From contig JAHDHQ010000016.1 of assembly GCA_020631235.1 (NCBI GenBank), positions 1-64,000 on the forward strand: a stretch of 64,000 bases of DNA. Reading direction: 5' to 3'. Of the stretch, positions 54,894 through 64,000 are shown piece by piece. The stretch's first letter is position 1, and the number at the start of each line of letters is the position of its first letter. The DNA is from Saprospiraceae bacterium (GTDB lineage: Bacteria; Bacteroidota; Bacteroidia; Chitinophagales; Saprospiraceae). The notes beneath the pieces were generated by a model. That model made no database searches, was not told the DNA's origin, and saw nothing but the letters and a program-made list of their open reading frames with translations. The position numbers and the translations under genes were made by a program.

Positions 54894-54923
54894 TAAAAAA
54901 AAGACCCACAAAGAGTGAGTCTT
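54894..54923 (-). terminator. Terminator of the 54960 regulator
   Basis: Minus-strand stem AAGACTCAC / GTGGGTCTT (one mismatch, 5-base loop) followed by a run of eight T residues, 36 bp after the stop. Confidence 0.8.
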
Positions 54924-54959
54924 TTAAGTCTTTTAAAACCGTATTTATAGAACTATTAC

Positions 54960-55298
54960 CTATCCTGCTAAATCCTCGACTAATTTGGAAATTTGTGCTA
55001 AACGATCGTGATCTAAAGAGTAATAAATAAACTTTCCTTGTCTTTCAGTAAGAACTACACCAGCTCTTCTTAAAATGGCAAGATGTTGGGATGCAACAGA
55101 TTGTTCCAGCCTTAACTTGATATAAATATCAGTGACTGTCATTGTTTCACTCTCCTCCAAAAGATCGATTATTCGCTGTCTTAATTTATGGTTGACCGCT
55201 CTAAGCACTAATACTGCTTTTCTTAAGTCTGCATAATCAAGCTGAACTGCTTTTCCACCTTTCTTCAGAATTACGGTTTCGTTTTTCTTATTTCTCAT
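54960..55298 (-). CDS. ArsR-family winged-helix regulator, second copy
   Basis: 112 residues with the same wHTH (LRAVNHKLRQRIIDLLEESE, LRLEQSVASQHLAILRRAGV, RQGKFIYYSL wing). Also no Cys-based metal site. The two genes are on the same strand 150 bp apart, each with its own likely unit (terminator at 54894 between them). Target unknown; the family tends to autoregulate. Confidence 0.85.
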   Translation of the reverse strand: MRNKKNETVILKKGGKAVQLDYADLRKAVLVLRAVNHKLRQRIIDLLEESETMTVTDIYIKLRLEQSVASQHLAILRRAGVVLTERQGKFIYYSLDHDRLAQISKLVEDLAG

Positions 55299-55444
55299 AG
55301 GTAAGTATTAATAGTTTTCGGAATACGAATACACTATTGCTAAAACTGTTCCAACTTTTCTGATCAAGGCTTATTTAAGATTATTTCTATCTATAATGCT
55401 ATTGAAAACCAATCAGTTTTGTCTTTTTTAACTATAAAGTTTTT

Positions 55445-56134
55445 TTAACTTTTTCTAAACAGTTTGTTTTGTTTAGACTTTGTGATATTAGGAGACTTCA
55501 AATAGAATGGTTCGAAGTATGCTAAATCTTCAAAATTTTTAGCTAAAAATGCTGTGTATGATAAGTCTATCATAAACTTCGCGGACAAGCCTTGATTACT
55601 GATTAAATCATTTTTTCTTGCAAATGGTTCACATTTAAAAGCCCCATTACCACAAAAAACGATGGATGAGTATTGTTTATAAAGAATTTCTAAGGATTCT
55701 TGATCTATGATAAAGGCTTTTGTTTCTTCTAATGTTTCTAATCCGCTATTATATATAGACATATAGACTTCCATCCGGCGCGCATCTATCATAGGGATAA
55801 TGGCTTCGTATGCTGTTACGTCTAGACCTGCTGCAAGGATAGATAAACTATTTATAGATATCAGTGGAATCTCGAGTGAGTAGCATATACCTTTAGCTGT
55901 GGACAAACCCACTCTAAGTCCTGTGTAAGATCCTGGGCCCTTACTGACCGCTACAGCATCGATATCATTTAAATTATAATCACATTGAGCAAACAAAGCT
56001 TCTATTAAGAGTGTTATTTGGCCGGCGTGAGACTGTGGACTATCCGAAAAGACAGAAGCAAGTAATTGTCCATCTTTTGATAGTGCAACTGAACATAACT
56101 CAGTAGCGGTTTCTATGTTTAAAATAAGTGCCAG
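55445..56134 (-). CDS. tsaB: tRNA threonylcarbamoyladenosine biosynthesis protein TsaB
   Basis: About 229 residues, the scaffold that binds TsaD to make t6A37 in tRNA. The conserved N-terminus is present: ALILNIETATELCSVALSKD, then HAGQITLLIEALF and the SKGPGSYTGLRVGLSTAKG loop. The frame is open from 56161, but the region before NIETAT contains no ATG, GTG or TTG. The codon at the usual start position is CTG (56134), or ATA at 56143 overlapping the ctp stop. The first ordinary start, TTG 55996, would delete the conserved first ~46 residues. It lies directly after ctp. Confidence 0.8.
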   Translation of the reverse strand: MALILNIETATELCSVALSKDGQLLASVFSDSPQSHAGQITLLIEALFAQCDYNLNDIDAVAVSKGPGSYTGLRVGLSTAKGICYSLEIPLISINSLSILAAGLDVTAYEAIIPMIDARRMEVYMSIYNSGLETLEETKAFIIDQESLEILYKQYSSIVFCGNGAFKCEPFARKNDLISNQGLSAKFMIDLSYTAFLAKNFEDLAYFEPFYLKSPNITKSKQNKLFRKS

Positions 56135-56139
56135 GGATT

Positions 56140-57774
56140 TTATTTGAGTAAAGAAGCGTATTTAGATTCATCGTTTAATAGGTTGATAGCCTCTTTTATT
56201 TCATTATCTCTATCTAAAGTGCTATAAACCTTTCCTTTGGCATAATAAAACCTGCTTGAGATTTCTTGTTCTATTTCAGCTAAAATATCTTCTTTGTTTT
56301 TTTCAAATGCATCCTTTTTTAACTGATCTAACTTATTTTCTAGACTCGATATTTCAGATGTTACACCTTTTACATAAGACTGTTCGGTTTCTACATTTTT
56401 CATTTGCTTAATCGCTTCATTTAAAGCTAAGTCAAATACAAATCCTTCTTGATCAGCAAAAGATTTGAATGCAGCAAAATCAGTATAGGCGATGTCTTCC
56501 AATTTTGCAGTGTCTTTTATAGCAGCCACATGTTTATTTACAAATTTAAATATGATGTGTTGTTTTTTTAAGGCGGTAACTATTGCATCTGGTGTTTTTG
56601 CTTCCAGCTTAATATCAGGAGTGACTCCACCTCCATCTAAAACTTTCCTACCTCCTTTGGTTTTAAATACAGATCTATCTTCATCTGCAATATCTAATGG
56701 TTCGCCATTTTCGTAATCTACAGATTGTATGCACCGACCTGAAGGAATATAATATTTAGAAGTGGTGACTTTAACTCGGGAGTTATATCCTACTTCTTTT
56801 TGGTTTTGAACTAAGCCCTTGCCATACGATCTTTGTCCCATAATGACGCCTCTATCCAAGTCTTGGATGACTCCTGAAACGATTTCACTGGCTGAAGCAG
56901 ACTTTTTGTTTACTAAAACTACTAAAGGTATCTCTAAGTCAGTAGGACTATTTCTTGTAGTGTATTGTTGATCTCTTTCTTTTACCTTTCCTCGAGTACT
57001 TACAATGAGTTCGTCCTTGGGTACAAAAATATTACAGAGATTTACGGCTTCTCTCAACAAACCACCTCCATTATAACGCAAATCTAAGATGACTCCTTCC
57101 ATAGAAGGATTTTCTTTCTTTAACTGCACATATGCTTTCTCTACATTTTTTCCTGCATTGGCTGTAAAGGTGGTTAAATTAATATATCCGATATTCTCTT
57201 CTACAAAACCAGAATACGGAACATTTCCTGGTGAGGCGTCACTTCGAGGTATTTCTAGGTCAAAAGTGTTTGAAGGGTATGGTCTATTTACTTTAATGCT
57301 TAGATTTGTTCCACTGACACCTCTTAAAATAGTGTTCGCTTCTTCCACTGTTTTGCCTTTAGTGGATAAACCATTTACCTCCACAATATGATCACCTACT
57401 TGTAAGCCAGAACTTACAATGGGACTATTCTCATTTATTTCCATAATGGTTATGTAGTCATCGACATTGCCTAATATAGCACCTATACCATTATATTTAC
57501 CATCCACATTTATACGATAATTTTCTACTTGAGACTCTGAAATAAAATTGGTATACGGGTCCAAGGATTTAAGCATGGCATCTATCCCTACTCGCATTAA
57601 ACTACCGGGATCCACATCGTCTACATAATTCGCGTTGATTTCTTTGTAAACATTTACAAAAATTTCAATATTCTTAGAAATCTCAAATAATCGATCATTA
57701 TTTACACTTGTAAATGCGGTACCCATCATTAAAACAACCACTACCGCTAAAGCTAATCTTCTTTTCATTTTCAT
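56140..57774 (-). CDS. C-terminal processing peptidase (S41)
   Basis: 544 residues. Signal/anchor segment (LALAVVVVLMMGTAFTSV), PDZ domain (~85-165, GIGAILGNVDDYITIMEINE), S41 protease with likely nucleophile S294 in KKSASASEIVSG and Lys 319 in RSYGKGLVQ, and a helical C-terminal region. Cleaves C-termini of periplasmic proteins (Prc/CtpA type). Stop overlaps the tsaB frame. Confidence 0.93.
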   Translation of the reverse strand: MKMKRRLALAVVVVLMMGTAFTSVNNDRLFEISKNIEIFVNVYKEINANYVDDVDPGSLMRVGIDAMLKSLDPYTNFISESQVENYRINVDGKYNGIGAILGNVDDYITIMEINENSPIVSSGLQVGDHIVEVNGLSTKGKTVEEANTILRGVSGTNLSIKVNRPYPSNTFDLEIPRSDASPGNVPYSGFVEENIGYINLTTFTANAGKNVEKAYVQLKKENPSMEGVILDLRYNGGGLLREAVNLCNIFVPKDELIVSTRGKVKERDQQYTTRNSPTDLEIPLVVLVNKKSASASEIVSGVIQDLDRGVIMGQRSYGKGLVQNQKEVGYNSRVKVTTSKYYIPSGRCIQSVDYENGEPLDIADEDRSVFKTKGGRKVLDGGGVTPDIKLEAKTPDAIVTALKKQHIIFKFVNKHVAAIKDTAKLEDIAYTDFAAFKSFADQEGFVFDLALNEAIKQMKNVETEQSYVKGVTSEISSLENKLDQLKKDAFEKNKEDILAEIEQEISSRFYYAKGKVYSTLDRDNEIKEAINLLNDESKYASLLK

Positions 57775-57832
57775 CTTTTAAAGCTAACGTAAAGTTCGCA
57801 TAATTTCTTTTGTCTTTACCCATTAATAACAA

Positions 57833-58600
57833 TTATGATTGCTGGAAGAATTCCTTACAAAGTGTTAATAATTCTTCAGGCTTTTCAGCATGGATCCAAT
57901 GTCCAGCATCAATGGTTTCTATCTGAGCATTTAAAAATTGTTGTTTAATAATCGCGGATAATTCATCATTTATATAATTGGATTTAGCCCCCCGCACAAA
58001 TAGAGTAGGCACTTCTATCGTTTGTCCAATGTCGATATTATTTAAAATATCTTGATAGTGAGCATGAATTTCATGCAAATTCATTTTCCATCTAAAACCG
58101 CCAGCGGGTACTCTACTTACATTTTTCATTAAAAACTGGATAACATCTAATTCTTGTATATACTGTTTTAAATGGTCCTGTATTTCTGAGCGCTGCTGAG
58201 CTGTTTGAATTGGTGCAGACAATAAAGCTTCGAAAATAGTTTGATGGCCTCCTTCATATTTTTTTGGTCCAATGTCGACAATCATTTGTTGCTCGATAAT
58301 CTCAGGATAGTCCACAGACAATTGCATGACCACTTTTCCTCCCATGGAGTGACCGATAAATCGAGCCTCATAAATCCATTCTGCTTCTAAGAAATGTGCA
58401 AGATCTTGAGCCATGAGTTTATAATTCATGCCTTCTAAGTGAGGAGACTTTCCATGATTTCGAAGGTCGACGATGTATACCATATAGTCTTTTGCTAAAT
58501 GCCGAGCAAATGTTTTCCAATTATCCAGCATTCCAAAAAGACCATGAACAATAACCACTGGATCTCCTTCTCCAAATGTTTTAAAATTTAGTTTATCCAT
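57833..58600 (-). CDS. Alpha/beta hydrolase (YbfF-like)
   Basis: 255 residues, no signal peptide. VVIVHGLFGMLDNWKTFARH, YIVDLRNHGKSPHLEG, nucleophile elbow ARFIGHSMGGKVVMQLSV (G-H-S-M-G), acid in PTLFVRGAKSNYIND region, His in IDAGHWIHAEKPEE. Esterase/thioesterase of the YbfF type; physiological substrate unknown. Divergent from uvrB. Confidence 0.88.
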   Translation of the reverse strand: MDKLNFKTFGEGDPVVIVHGLFGMLDNWKTFARHLAKDYMVYIVDLRNHGKSPHLEGMNYKLMAQDLAHFLEAEWIYEARFIGHSMGGKVVMQLSVDYPEIIEQQMIVDIGPKKYEGGHQTIFEALLSAPIQTAQQRSEIQDHLKQYIQELDVIQFLMKNVSRVPAGGFRWKMNLHEIHAHYQDILNNIDIGQTIEVPTLFVRGAKSNYINDELSAIIKQQFLNAQIETIDAGHWIHAEKPEELLTLCKEFFQQS

Positions 58601-58628
58601 CTTAAAACAAGTTAGCTTGAATTCTCAT

Positions 58629-58636
58629 TATTTTTG
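58629..58636 (+). promoter_or_regulatory. Candidate -7 element of uvrB
   Basis: TATTTTTG matches TAnnTTTG, 26 nt before ATG 58663. No clear -33. No LexA-like box was recognised. Confidence 0.45.
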
Positions 58637-58662
58637 TTGTTTATTGCAACTAATATAAGCCT

Positions 58663-60687
58663 ATGCCATTTGAACTTGTATCGCATTTCGAACCTACTGG
58701 TGACCAACCTCAAGCCATAAAACAATTAGTCGATGGTGTCGAGAATCATGATAGCGCACAAGTTTTGCTAGGAGTTACTGGCTCTGGAAAAACCTTCACT
58801 ATAGCAAATGTCATTAAAGAGGTTAACCGACCTACTTTAATTTTGACTCATAATAAAACCTTAACAGCGCAACTTTACGCAGAGTTCAAAGAATTTTTTC
58901 CAAACAATGCAGTAGAATATTTTGTGTCTTATTATGATTATTACCAGCCTGAAGCCTATATCAGTGCATCTGATACATACATCGAGAAAGATCTTTCCAT
59001 AAATGAAGAAATTGACAAATTAAGACTTCGCGCAACTTCATCCTTGCTTTCAGGTCGTAGAGATGTTATTATCGTGGCTTCCGTTTCTTGTATTTATGGA
59101 ATGGGTAATCCTGAAGATTATGAAAAAGGAATCATTAGGATAGCAGAGGGGATGACCTTAAATCGCAATAGCTTTTTGTATTCATTAGTGGATAGTTTGT
59201 ATTCTAGGACAGAAACAGATTTTAAAAGAGCAACATTTCGAGTGCGAGGCGACACAGTGGACATAAATCTTCCTTACGTAGACTTTGGATATCGCATTAC
59301 ATTTTTTGGTGACGAGATTGAGACCATTGAGCGCATAGAACTACCTTCTTCGAAAAGGATAGAAAACTTAGAACATGCAGCTATTTTTCCCGCCAATTTA
59401 TATGTAGCCCCTAAGGACCGGATGAAAGAAATTCTGAAAGACATCGAAGATGAAATGACTGCTCAGGAGAAGTACTTCGAAAGTGAAATGAGGTTTTTGG
59501 AAGCTAAACGAATTAAAGAAAGGATAAGCTTTGATGTAGAGATGATGCGGGAACTTGGATATTGTAATGGTGTAGAAAACTACTCTAGATATTTTGATGG
59601 TCGCAAACCAGGTACACGTCCTTTTTGTCTGTTAGATTATTTTCCTGCGGACTATCTTATGGTGGTGGACGAAAGCCATGTTACCATCCCTCAAGTAAGA
59701 GGTATGTGGGGTGGAGATAGAGCAAGAAAAACCAATTTAGTCAACTATGGATTTAGGTTGCCTTCCGCCATGGATAATAGACCCTTAAATTTTGACGAGT
59801 TCGAACAAATGTATAACCAGATCATCTATGTATCAGCCACTCCCGGTGATTATGAGTTAGAAGATACAGAAGGAGTGGTGATAGAACAAATCATTAGGCC
59901 TACAGGTTTGTTGGACCCTCCTATTGATGTAAGACCAAGCCTTAATCAAATAGACGATTTGCTGGAAGAAATACATAATCGTGTAGAAAAAGATGAACGA
60001 ATACTGGTCACAACATTGACCAAAAGAATGGCGGAAGAGCTCTCAAAATACTTAGTCAAATTAAACATCCGCGTCAGATATATACACTCTGAAGTGGATA
60101 CCTTAGACAGAGTAGAAATCATACGAGATTTAAGACTTGGAAAATTTGATGTTTTAGTTGGTGTAAACTTACTCAGAGAAGGTTTAGATATTCCAGAAGC
60201 CTCCTTAGTTGCTGTCATTGATGCTGACAAAGAAGGGTTTTTAAGAAACAATAGATCCCTTACGCAAACGGCAGGAAGGGCGGCCAGAAACTCAAACGGT
60301 TTAGTCATCTTTTATGCAGATCGTATTACTCAGAGTATGCAAATAACCATCGATGAAACGAATCGGCGTAGAGCTGTACAAATGGCCTACAACGAAAAGC
60401 ATGGAATAACACCGCAAACGGTTAAAAAATCGAAAGAAGACATTATGAACCAGCAATCTATATTAGATATTCGTGGAAAGCAAAGTAAAGCATATATAGA
60501 GCCAGAAACAGGAAGTCTAGCCGCCGATCCAATCATAAGTTATATGAGTAAAGATCAGATAGACAAAATGATAGAAGTCACTGAACAAAAAATGAGAAAA
60601 GCAGCTAAAGATCTCGATTTTATATCAGCGGCGCAATACAGAGATGAACTTTTTGAACTAAAAAAGAAAGCAAAATCTGCTTTATAA
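58663..60687 (+). CDS. uvrB: Excinuclease ABC subunit B
   Basis: 674 residues. Nucleotide-excision-repair helicase-like damage verifier that loads UvrC. Walker A GVTGSGKT (37-44), beta-hairpin region [11 protein letters not shown], Walker B-like [35 protein letters not shown], motif VI region [13 protein letters not shown], and C-terminal UVR domain (~630-674). Complete. Forms a two-gene unit with ligA 8 bp downstream. Confidence 0.97.
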   Translation: MPFELVSHFEPTGDQPQAIKQLVDGVENHDSAQVLLGVTGSGKTFTIANVIKEVNRPTLILTHNKTLTAQLYAEFKEFFPNNAVEYFVSYYDYYQPEAYISASDTYIEKDLSINEEIDKLRLRATSSLLSGRRDVIIVASVSCIYGMGNPEDYEKGIIRIAEGMTLNRNSFLYSLVDSLYSRTETDFKRATFRVRGDTVDINLPYVDFGYRITFFGDEIETIERIELPSSKRIENLEHAAIFPANLYVAPKDRMKEILKDIEDEMTAQEKYFESEMRFLEAKRIKERISFDVEMMRELGYCNGVENYSRYFDGRKPGTRPFCLLDYFPADYLMVVDESHVTIPQVRGMWGGDRARKTNLVNYGFRLPSAMDNRPLNFDEFEQMYNQIIYVSATPGDYELEDTEGVVIEQIIRPTGLLDPPIDVRPSLNQIDDLLEEIHNRVEKDERILVTTLTKRMAEELSKYLVKLNIRVRYIHSEVDTLDRVEIIRDLRLGKFDVLVGVNLLREGLDIPEASLVAVIDADKEGFLRNNRSLTQTAGRAARNSNGLVIFYADRITQSMQITIDETNRRRAVQMAYNEKHGITPQTVKKSKEDIMNQQSILDIRGKQSKAYIEPETGSLAADPIISYMSKDQIDKMIEVTEQKMRKAAKDLDFISAAQYRDELFELKKKAKSAL

Positions 60688-60695
60688 TATAAGCT

Positions 60696-62816
60696 ATGAA
60701 ATATTCTGCAAGCGAACAAAAGGCTTTGACCACACAGTCTAAAAACTACCTAAAACAATCCTTAACAACTCAAGATTATGATGCATTAATTAAATTGCTG
60801 AGTTTTCATGAGTGGAAATATTATGTAGATAATAAGCCAGTGCTTTCTGATTTTGAGTATGATCAATTGTTTGACCAATTAAAACGCTTAGAAAATGAGC
60901 ATCCGGACATAATTAGACCTGACTCACCTTCTCAACGAGTGGCGAGTGACTTAAAATCTGATTTTCACACTGTGCCTCATCTCATTCCTATGTTGTCTTT
61001 AGGCAACTCTTATAACGCAGATGATTTAAACGATTTCAATGATTCAGTCATCAAAAATGCTTTTCTAGATGCAGGGACCATTGTAGAGTATGTGGTCGAA
61101 CCCAAATTTGACGGTGGTAGTATAGCTATTATTTACGAAAATGATTTATTAACACGTGCCGCAACTAGAGGCAATGGAACACAAGGAGAAGAAATGACGG
61201 CAAACGCCAAGGCAATGGCTTCTTTGCCATTGAAAGCAGCTTTCTCTTCCTATGGTATCCACAAAGTAGAATTGAGAGGTGAGTCTATTATTCGCAAAGA
61301 TATTTTCGAGAAAGTAAATGAAAAGAGAGCTAAAAATGGAGAAACATTATTTGCTAATCCACGAAATGCAGCTACCGGAGGACTTCGTACAAAAGACGCT
61401 AATGAAACAGCTGCAAGAGGAATACAAACGTTTGTTTTTCAAATAGGCTATGCTGTAGACAAGGATGGAAATGATAAGATGAGCGACATTGGACAGCATG
61501 ATAAAGCCGTAGAAATATTACTAAACTTAGGTTTTAAAACAGCTGGAGAGGCTCAAAAAAAATGTAAAAACATCCAGGAGACCATTGATTTTTGTCAGGC
61601 TTGGGAGGCAAAACGGGAAGATTATCCATATGAGATCGATGGCATGGTCGTTAAAGTAAATGACTTTAGTTTGCAGGATAAAATTGGATCTACTGCCCAT
61701 CATCCTAAATGGGCTATAGCCTACAAATTTGCAGCAAAACAAGCAACGACAAAGCTAATAGGAGTAGAATATCAAGTAGGCAAAGTAGGTTCCATCACTC
61801 CTGTGGCTAAACTAGAGCCTGTAGCATTGGCTGGTGTAACCATATCGTCTGTCAGTTTGCACAATGAAGATTTTATTAAAGAGCGAGACTTGAAAATAGG
61901 TGACACTGTTTTAGTAGAACGAGCAGGAGATGTTATTCCATATATTGTAAAAGCCATGGAAGATCTTAGAGATGGGTCAGAAGAACCCATTACATTTCCA
62001 AGGATTTGTCCAGCACACCCAGAAGATGCCAGTGTATTAGTTCGAGAAGAAGGAGAGTCGGCATGGAGATGTCCTGATGTGGATTGTCCAGCCCAACGAT
62101 TACAAAAAATAATATTCCATGTTTCCAAAGACGCTATGGATATCGACGGTTTTGGTAAGAGCAATGTGGAGAAATTTTTTGAATTGGGTTATTTACAAGA
62201 TATCAGCGATGTTTATCATCTAGATTATCAAAAAATATTAGCCTTAGAAGGCTTTGGTGAGAAGTCAGTAGAAAAACTAAAAAAGGCCATCGAACTCGCC
62301 AAGCAAAATCCTATATCTAAACTTTTGCACAGTCTATCCATCCACCATTTAGGCAAGAAAGCTGGAAAACTGTTAGCTGCAGAAGTAAGTCATGTGATGG
62401 ATTTACAAACTTGGGATGAAGATCGATTTACAGAGGTTAAAGAAATTGGTCCTGTGCTTGCTAATAATGTTATGCAGTTTTTTAAAGAACCAAAAAACAT
62501 TGAATTACTTAATCGGCTCCAGCAATATGGAGTAAACTTCGCCCAAACAGAAGAGGATAGACCTAAAGTAGTTGATGCAAATGCTCCATTGGTAGGGAAA
62601 ACTATATTATTTACCGGCACACTACAGCAAATGGGAAGAAAAGAGGCACAACAATTAGCAGAAGCAGCAGGAGCAAAAAATATAAGTTCAGTCAGCTCTA
62701 ATTTAAACATTCTAGTTGCCGGTGAAAAAGCAGGATCTAAACTGAAAAAAGCTACAGCAATAGGTACCGTTGAGATACTGTCGGAAGAAGATTTTTTAGC
62801 CATTGTAAGAAACTAA
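60696..62816 (+). CDS. ligA: NAD-dependent DNA ligase
   Basis: 706 residues. Ia domain, adenylation domain with the nucleotidyl Lys 137 in VVEPKFDGGSIAI, OB fold, zinc finger, HhH domain and C-terminal BRCT (~630-706, GKTILFTGTLQQMGRKEAQQ). The zinc finger is C438-P-A-H441 ... C459 ... C464, i.e. the second Cys is replaced by His. Co-transcribed with uvrB, which fits repair (gap sealing). Confidence 0.95.
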   Translation: MKYSASEQKALTTQSKNYLKQSLTTQDYDALIKLLSFHEWKYYVDNKPVLSDFEYDQLFDQLKRLENEHPDIIRPDSPSQRVASDLKSDFHTVPHLIPMLSLGNSYNADDLNDFNDSVIKNAFLDAGTIVEYVVEPKFDGGSIAIIYENDLLTRAATRGNGTQGEEMTANAKAMASLPLKAAFSSYGIHKVELRGESIIRKDIFEKVNEKRAKNGETLFANPRNAATGGLRTKDANETAARGIQTFVFQIGYAVDKDGNDKMSDIGQHDKAVEILLNLGFKTAGEAQKKCKNIQETIDFCQAWEAKREDYPYEIDGMVVKVNDFSLQDKIGSTAHHPKWAIAYKFAAKQATTKLIGVEYQVGKVGSITPVAKLEPVALAGVTISSVSLHNEDFIKERDLKIGDTVLVERAGDVIPYIVKAMEDLRDGSEEPITFPRICPAHPEDASVLVREEGESAWRCPDVDCPAQRLQKIIFHVSKDAMDIDGFGKSNVEKFFELGYLQDISDVYHLDYQKILALEGFGEKSVEKLKKAIELAKQNPISKLLHSLSIHHLGKKAGKLLAAEVSHVMDLQTWDEDRFTEVKEIGPVLANNVMQFFKEPKNIELLNRLQQYGVNFAQTEEDRPKVVDANAPLVGKTILFTGTLQQMGRKEAQQLAEAAGAKNISSVSSNLNILVAGEKAGSKLKKATAIGTVEILSEEDFLAIVRN

Positions 62817-62919
62817 AAGTAAACTCGTAAAACACTAAAGTTCTGCTCTTTATGCCTTTTTTAACTTGCTTTATCGAATTAATGAGTGAAGATTCCGTTA
62901 TAATGCTGAATTTGTAGTT

Positions 62920-64000
62920 ATGAAACCTCTTTTAAGGCTTTTTATATTATTAATATCCTTTTGCATTTGTTCAAAGCCTGCCATAAGCCAGGTGTTTTCT
63001 GGCCAAGTTAAAAGTCAAGATTCAAAAGAGCTTTTACCTTTTGTGGATGTATTTATTCCAGACAGTAAGAAAGGAACATCTACGGATGAAGAAGGAAAAT
63101 TTAATATCACCTTACCTCAAAACGAAACGGAAATCCATTTTTCTTTTTTAGGATACAAAGACAAAGTTATCCCAATAGAAATGTTGCAAGATTCTAATGC
63201 TATCATTTATTTAGAACCAGATGATATTTTATTGACAGAAGTACAAATAGTAGGTAAAAAAGAGAAGTTAGGAAATAAGATTATTAGAAAGGTAATCGAT
63301 CAGCGAAAAGCAGTTATCCAATCCAGATCACAATACAGCTGTGATATTTATCAAAGAACCTCTATGGATCGCTGGCAAACGATCAATAAAAGAGACACCA
63401 CCATAAAAGAAGAAGGGTACGTTCAAGCCGCATGGAGTGAAGTATATGCGCGCCAACATCACAATGGGAAGAAATATAAAAGACAAATAAAGGCTGAAAT
63501 TGAGGATTATGAAGATCAGTTGGGAGGCATTGCAAGAATGGATGTAGATGCTTCCTTTAGAGGAAGTAATATGTTTATACGCTATAATAAGCTAGCTTTT
63601 TTCAGGGATCCCAAGGATGCCGCCATAGATTTGTATGATGGAAGTATTAACAATCCGATATTAGCTGACAGACCCATAAACTCACCGATAGGAAATGGAG
63701 CTTTTATTAATTATAGATACACCTTAAAACAAATTAAGTTAAAGGAAAACGGTGATTCTATTTTTTATATCAATGTTGTCCCTATATTTAAACAAGAGCC
63801 CTTATTTAAAGGTACTTTAATTATTGATGGTAGTAATTATTTATTGCAAGAAGCAAACTTATCGCTAGACGGAAATGTTCTTCCTAACTTTAATACATTC
63901 GAGTTATCTGTCGTGTATGATCAAGTAGACACAAGTGGTTTTGCTTGGCTTCCGGTCGAACGAAGGTATAAGTATGGCTCAAGACTAGAAGGGTCTGATT
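62920..64000 (+). CDS. DUF5686-type outer-membrane protein with carboxypeptidase-regulatory domain (3' end outside window)
   Basis: First 360 codons only. Signal peptide (MKPLLRLFILLISFCICSKP, ending ISQ), CarboxypepD_reg-like domain (~25-105, FSGQVKSQDSKELLPFVDVF and TDEEGKFNITLP), then the start of a DUF5686 region (YSCDIYQRTSMDRW; RYTLKQIKLKEN). Full-length members are ~800-residue outer-membrane barrels. No terminator after ligA was found, so read-through from ligA is possible; the 103-bp gap holds nothing else recognised. Confidence 0.85.
   Translation, partial: MKPLLRLFILLISFCICSKPAISQVFSGQVKSQDSKELLPFVDVFIPDSKKGTSTDEEGKFNITLPQNETEIHFSFLGYKDKVIPIEMLQDSNAIIYLEPDDILLTEVQIVGKKEKLGNKIIRKVIDQRKAVIQSRSQYSCDIYQRTSMDRWQTINKRDTTIKEEGYVQAAWSEVYARQHHNGKKYKRQIKAEIEDYEDQLGGIARMDVDASFRGSNMFIRYNKLAFFRDPKDAAIDLYDGSINNPILADRPINSPIGNGAFINYRYTLKQIKLKENGDSIFYINVVPIFKQEPLFKGTLIIDGSNYLLQEANLSLDGNVLPNFNTFELSVVYDQVDTSGFAWLPVERRYKYGSRLEGSD

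Overview
The window is an AT-rich chromosomal segment from a member of the Bacteroidota, most likely a free-living saprospirian or flavobacterium-like lineage. The evidence is consistent: eight proteins end in type IX secretion (T9SS) sorting domains (seven type-A-like, one gliding-associated type B). There are many outer-membrane lipoproteins and beta-barrels, including DUF6029, Omp28-related, DUF5686 and SprB-like Ig repeats. Several genes are preceded by the Bacteroidota -7 promoter element TAnnTTTG. Housekeeping genes are alternated with secreted accessory proteins. No tRNA, rRNA, insertion sequence, prophage or CRISPR array was seen.

Layout. 1-3730: a tandem array of five near-identical small lipoproteins (the first cut by the window edge), arranged as a ~1.28 kb dimer repeat with mosaic C-termini, followed by a short secreted ORF and an unrelated lipoprotein. 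3.8-10.2 kb (minus): a small outer-membrane protein, a multi-pass membrane protein, a T9SS-exported GH9 endoglucanase, a DUF1963/YwqG-like protein and a T9SS-exported serine hydrolase. 10.3-21 kb: a SprB-like surface protein, a pseudouridine synthase/rRNA methyltransferase pair, a beta-helix surface protein, an M28 peptidase, a lipoprotein, a GNAT acetyltransferase and a small T9SS protein. 21.2-25.2 kb: a redox module (FAD/NAD oxidoreductase, membrane polyferredoxin, convergent FNR-ferredoxin). 25.2-27.8 kb: glycosyltransferase and ABC-F ATPase. 27.9-31.2 kb: TlpA thioredoxin divergent from DUF6029 and Omp28-like genes. 31.2-35.3 kb: a 1359-residue T9SS protein. 35.5-45.6 kb: pheT, a candidate 6S RNA, rny, then atpB-E-F-H-A-G without atpD/atpC. 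45.6-53.1 kb (minus): a propeller lipoprotein/lipase/T9SS operon, trhO, and a cytochrome c-copper monooxygenase-like protein with a thioredoxin-fold partner. 53.3-58.6 kb: DksA-like protein and lspA, two ArsR-type regulators, tsaB, ctp and an alpha/beta hydrolase. 58.6-64 kb: uvrB, ligA and the start of a DUF5686 outer-membrane protein.

Most notable: (i) the mosaic tandem lipoprotein array, which looks like a recombining surface-antigen cassette locus; (ii) a structured RNA between pheT and rny with the architecture of 6S RNA; (iii) a histidine/aspartate-rich minisatellite-encoded extension on ATP synthase subunit a; (iv) a T9SS-exported cytochrome c/PHM-like copper enzyme; (v) essential or conserved genes (atpB, tsaB) that have no usable ATG start.
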